Assembly (NCBI GenBank): GCA_023431725.1
Contig: JAEYVN010000430.1
Span: 1-8,213 of the forward strand
DNA: 8,213 nucleotides
Origin: Pseudomonadota bacterium
Lineage (GTDB): Bacteria; Pseudomonadota; Alphaproteobacteria; Rhizobiales; Xanthobacteraceae
Direction: 5' to 3'
Shown here: piece by piece, positions 5,248 to 8,213 of the stretch
How positions within the stretch are numbered: position 1 is the stretch's first letter
How the letters are laid out: each line of letters opens with the position of its first letter
The notes under the pieces: model-generated
The model's input: only the letters and a program-made list of their open reading frames with translations
What the model was told of the DNA's origin: nothing
Database searches by the model: none
Position numbers and translations under genes: made by a program

Positions 5248-8213
5248 ATGCCCATTTCCTTTTCGCCCAGTCCTCGAAGCGACACCCGCATGCGCGGTGC
5301 TGGCGTTACAGCTGTTCTGGGCCCGACCAATACGGGCAAGACGCATCTGGCGATCGAGCGGATGCTGGCTCATTCATCCGGCATCATCGGACTGCCGCTG
5401 CGGCTTCTGGCGCGCGAGGTCTACAACAAGGTTTCGGCCCGGATCGGCCCGGATTCGGTTGCGCTGATCTCCGGCGAAGAGAAGATCAAGCCGAATAATC
5501 CGCGCTACTGGATATCGACCGTCGAGGCGATGCCGCGCGACATCGATCCGGCCTTCATCGCCATCGACGAGATCCAGATCGCGGCCGATTTCGAGCGCGG
5601 GCATGTCTTCACCGACCGCATTCTCAATCGGCGCGGTCGCGAGGAGACGCTGATTCTGGGAGCCGCCACGGTGCGGCCGATGGTCGAAAAGCTGCTGCCG
5701 GGCGCCAACATCATTTCGCGGCCCCGCCTGTCGCAGCTCACCTTCGCCGGCGACCGCAAGATGACCCGGCTGCCGAGCCGGTCGGCGATCGTCGCGTTCT
5801 CGGCGGACGAAGTATACGCCATAGCAGAGCTGATCAGGCGTCAGCGGGGCGGAGCAGCGGTCGTTCTAGGAGCATTGTCACCCCGGACCCGCAACGCTCA
5901 GGTGGCCCTTTATCAGTCCGGAGACGTGGATTATCTGGTCGCAACCGACGCCATCGGCATGGGTCTCAATCTGGACGTCGACCATGTCGCCTTCGCGTCC
6001 GACCGCAAATTCGATGGTTACCAATTCCGCAATCTCAATCCCGCCGAGCTTGCGCAGATCGCTGGCCGCGCTGGCCGCGCCACGCGTGACGGCACTTTTG
6101 GTACGACCGGACGTTGTGCTCCCTTCGATGACGAATTGGTGCAGCAACTGGAAAGCCACTCATTCGAACCACTGAAATTGTTGCAGTGGCGCAATTCCGA
6201 TCTCGATTTTGCATCGATCGGTGCATTGCAGGCCTCATTGTCGCAGGTGCCGACGGAGCCTGGGTTGACGCGAGCGCCGCTCGCTGAGGACATCCTAGTG
6301 CTTGAGCACGCTGCTCGTGACGAGGATATTCGGTCGCTGGCAAAAACGCGCAGTGCCGTCGAGCGGTTGTGGGATGCATGTCAGGTTCCGGACTACCGGA
6401 AGATTGCACCCGCCAATCATGCCGAACTTGTCACGACCCTCTATGGATTTTTGATGAGAGAGGGTAAAATCCCTGACGACTGGTTCGCTCGCCAGGTGGC
6501 ACAGGCGGATCATACCGAAGGCGACATCGACTCTCTCTCCACACGGATCGCGCATGTACGAACCTGGACGTTTGTTGCCAACCGACTGGATTGGCTTGCC
6601 GATCCCGATCACTGGCAAGGCGTCACGCGCGCCGTTGAGGACAAATTGTCGGATGCCTTGCACGAACGCCTTACGGCCCGCTTTGTCGATCGCCGCACAA
6701 GCGTATTAATGCGGCGACTTCGCGAGAACACAACATTGGATAGTGAAATTTCAAAAACTGGCGACGTCACGGTCGAAGGCCATTTGGTCGGGCGTCTCGA
6801 AGGCTTCCGTTTTGCTGCCGATCCGTCGGCTGGCGGCTCTGAAGCCAAGGCTTTGCATGCGGCTGCGCAGAAGGCGCTGGCTGGCGAGATCGATATCCGT
6901 GCCAGCCGGTTGTCCCAGGCGCCGGACGAGCAATTCGTCCTGACCTCGGATGGTACCATTCGCTGGACGGGCGATGCAGTTGCCAAGCTGGTGGCGGGCG
7001 AAGAAGTGCTGCGCCCACGCGTTCGCATTCTTGCCGACGAGCAGTTGACCGGCACGCCGCGCGAGCAGGTGCAATCGCGGCTCGACCTGTGGGTCAAGGC
7101 GCATATCGACAAGCTGCTCGGGCCGCTCACGGCGCTTGCCGCTGCAGAGGACGTCACCGGCATTGCGCGTGGCATCGCCTATCGCCTGATCGAAGATCTG
7201 GGTGTTCTCGAGCGGCAGAAGGTCGCCGAGGATGTGAAGGGGCTCGATCAGCCATCGCGCGCGACGCTGCGGAAATACAGCGTCCGTTTCGGCGCCTATC
7301 ACATCTATATCCCGCAATCGCTGAAGCCAGCGCCGCGCACACTGGCGACGCTGCTTTATGCGACCAAGTTCGACAACGGCGATATGCGAGGGGTTGACGA
7401 CGTTCAGCAGCTTGCGTCGAGCGGCCGTACGTCGATTCCAGCCAACAAGGACATTCAAAAGAATCTGTATCGTGTCGCCGGCTATCGCGTGGCTGGCGAG
7501 CGTGCGGTTCGTGTCGATATTCTGGAACGGCTGGCCGATCTCGTTCGTCCGGCGCTGGCATGGCGCAATAATTCGCCCGGTATCAAGCCGCCGGGGGCGC
7601 TCGATGGCACCGGCTTCACTGTGACCGTCGGCATGACCTCGCTCGTCGGCTCGTCCGGTGAGGACTTTGCCTCGATCCTGCGCTCGCTGGGCTATCGTAT
7701 GGAGCGCCGGCCGAAACCGGTCGAGGCCGTGGCTGCCACGGAGCCGGTGGTCGCGCCGGAAGCTGCATCGACCGACGAAGTGGAATCGTCGCCCGAAGTC
7801 GCTGCGGAAAGCGTGCTGAACGACGAAACGCCGGACGGGGTCGAGATGCCGGTGGCGGAAGCCGCGGCGGTCGATGAAGCACCTTCCGTTGAGGCCGCTG
7901 CGAATGAAGTCGCAAATGCACCAGACGCGACCGACGAGGTTGTTGTAGCCGAGCCGGTGGTTTCAGACGCGACCAACAACGAGTTGTCGGAGCCTACGAT
8001 AACCCCGGCCGAGAGCGCTGAAGTCGTGCTGAACGCCGAAGCGGCCATTGAGGCTTGTGATGCGGCATCCGAGGCGTCGCCCGCCGAGCAGGAATTGATC
8101 GAGGTGTGGCGTCCGGGCCGGTTCGAGCAGCGCGAACGCCGTCAACATCATGGTCGGCCTCATCGTCGTGGTCATCGCGGCGCGACGGGGCAGACCAACG
8201 CTGAGGGCCAGGC
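5248..8213 (+). CDS. Suv3-like DExH RNA/DNA helicase (3' end outside window)
   Basis: 988 codons of a large superfamily 2 helicase, still open at the right edge. Motif I is GPTNTGKTH (25-33, K31). Motif II is DEIQ (107-110). GAAT (138-141) probably serves as motif III. Motif V lies in ATDAIGMGLN (232-241). Motif VI is QIAGRAGR (270-277). This order and the DEIQ box match the Suv3/SUPV3L1-type helicases of alphaproteobacteria, probably acting in RNA metabolism. A long conserved-looking central region follows, ending near GEDFASILRSLGYRMERRPKP. Then comes an Ala/Glu/Val-rich acidic tail (about 825-951) and a basic Arg/His-rich segment (955 on, RRQHHGRPHRRGHRG). ATG 5248 is the first start after an in-frame TGA at 5173; ATG 5290 is possible and still precedes motif I. 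Neither has a strong Shine-Dalgarno. GC falls to about 56% over 6121-6780 against 63-65% in the flanking parts of the gene. The substrate is not known from the sequence. Confidence 0.93.
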   Translation, partial: MPISFSPSPRSDTRMRGAGVTAVLGPTNTGKTHLAIERMLAHSSGIIGLPLRLLAREVYNKVSARIGPDSVALISGEEKIKPNNPRYWISTVEAMPRDIDPAFIAIDEIQIAADFERGHVFTDRILNRRGREETLILGAATVRPMVEKLLPGANIISRPRLSQLTFAGDRKMTRLPSRSAIVAFSADEVYAIAELIRRQRGGAAVVLGALSPRTRNAQVALYQSGDVDYLVATDAIGMGLNLDVDHVAFASDRKFDGYQFRNLNPAELAQIAGRAGRATRDGTFGTTGRCAPFDDELVQQLESHSFEPLKLLQWRNSDLDFASIGALQASLSQVPTEPGLTRAPLAEDILVLEHAARDEDIRSLAKTRSAVERLWDACQVPDYRKIAPANHAELVTTLYGFLMREGKIPDDWFARQVAQADHTEGDIDSLSTRIAHVRTWTFVANRLDWLADPDHWQGVTRAVEDKLSDALHERLTARFVDRRTSVLMRRLRENTTLDSEISKTGDVTVEGHLVGRLEGFRFAADPSAGGSEAKALHAAAQKALAGEIDIRASRLSQAPDEQFVLTSDGTIRWTGDAVAKLVAGEEVLRPRVRILADEQLTGTPREQVQSRLDLWVKAHIDKLLGPLTALAAAEDVTGIARGIAYRLIEDLGVLERQKVAEDVKGLDQPSRATLRKYSVRFGAYHIYIPQSLKPAPRTLATLLYATKFDNGDMRGVDDVQQLASSGRTSIPANKDIQKNLYRVAGYRVAGERAVRVDILERLADLVRPALAWRNNSPGIKPPGALDGTGFTVTVGMTSLVGSSGEDFASILRSLGYRMERRPKPVEAVAATEPVVAPEAASTDEVESSPEVAAESVLNDETPDGVEMPVAEAAAVDEAPSVEAAANEVANAPDATDEVVVAEPVVSDATNNELSEPTITPAESAEVVLNAEAAIEACDAASEASPAEQELIEVWRPGRFEQRERRQHHGRPHRRGHRGATGQTNAEGQ
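7741..8043 (+). repeat. Degenerate internal repeat in the helicase acidic tail (period about 210 bp)
   Basis: GAGCCGGTGGT occurs at 7741-7751 and 7951-7961 (210 bp apart). A 24-nt segment at 7807-7830 matches 8020-8043 (213 bp apart) at 20 of 24 positions, both encoding VLN flanked by acidic residues. The two pairs share almost the same offset and order, and the protein segments align loosely (EPVV...VLN). This suggests an old tandem duplication of about 70 codons within the low-complexity tail. Confidence 0.4.

Noticed and set aside
4254..5339. A 361-codon minus-strand frame across the DUF3108 gene, the spacer and the helicase start
   Set aside because: It overlaps two supported plus-strand genes, has a compositionally biased His/Arg-rich product, and has no recognisable domain.
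6751..7458. A 235-codon frame antisense to the helicase
   Set aside because: It lies wholly over the conserved helicase sequence and has no recognisable product; such frames are common opposite GC-rich genes.

Overview
The window reads as a stretch of ordinary chromosome from a fairly GC-rich alphaproteobacterium. Hand counts give roughly 63-65% GC in most coding parts. The best guess is the Bradyrhizobium/Rhodopseudomonas/Afipia group of Hyphomicrobiales. That rests on protein-level resemblance recalled from family knowledge (CobS/CobT of the aerobic cobalamin pathway, a phytase-like periplasmic protein, L28, a DUF3108 protein and a Suv3-like helicase), not on any search. I see no transposase, integrase, tRNA, rRNA, CRISPR array or phage gene.

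Layout. (1) 1-378, +: the C-terminal part of cobS, running in from the left edge. (2) 489-2396, +: complete cobT. CobS and CobT are the AAA+ and von Willebrand A (MIDAS) subunits that, with CobN (not in the window), insert cobalt into hydrogenobyrinic acid a,c-diamide. The 110-bp spacer between them holds a perfect 7-bp hairpin just upstream of cobT. (3) 2396-3433, +: a secreted phytase-like beta-propeller protein whose ATG overlaps the cobT stop by one base, so translation is probably coupled. (4) 3524-3814, -: rpmB (ribosomal protein L28), convergent with the previous gene. It has its own strong-looking sigma70-type promoter (3894-3922) and a rho-independent terminator (3467-3499). (5) 4029-4868, +: a secreted DUF3108 protein, divergent from rpmB. 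(6) 4869-5247: a 379-bp spacer with no convincing gene but an AT-rich promoter-like patch and a potentially structured leader. (7) 5248 to the right edge, +: a long Suv3-like DExH helicase, open at its 3' end, with an acidic, partly repetitive tail followed by a basic His/Arg-rich segment.

How they work together. cobS-cobT is one functional unit, and the phytase-like gene appears to belong to the same transcript although no biochemical link is obvious. rpmB, the DUF3108 gene and the helicase each look like independent transcription units. The window does not show a clearly new system. The points most worth checking are the structured leader before the helicase, the cobT/phytase-like coupling, the hairpin before cobT, the paired repeat in the rpmB/DUF3108 spacer, and the degenerate repeat in the helicase tail.
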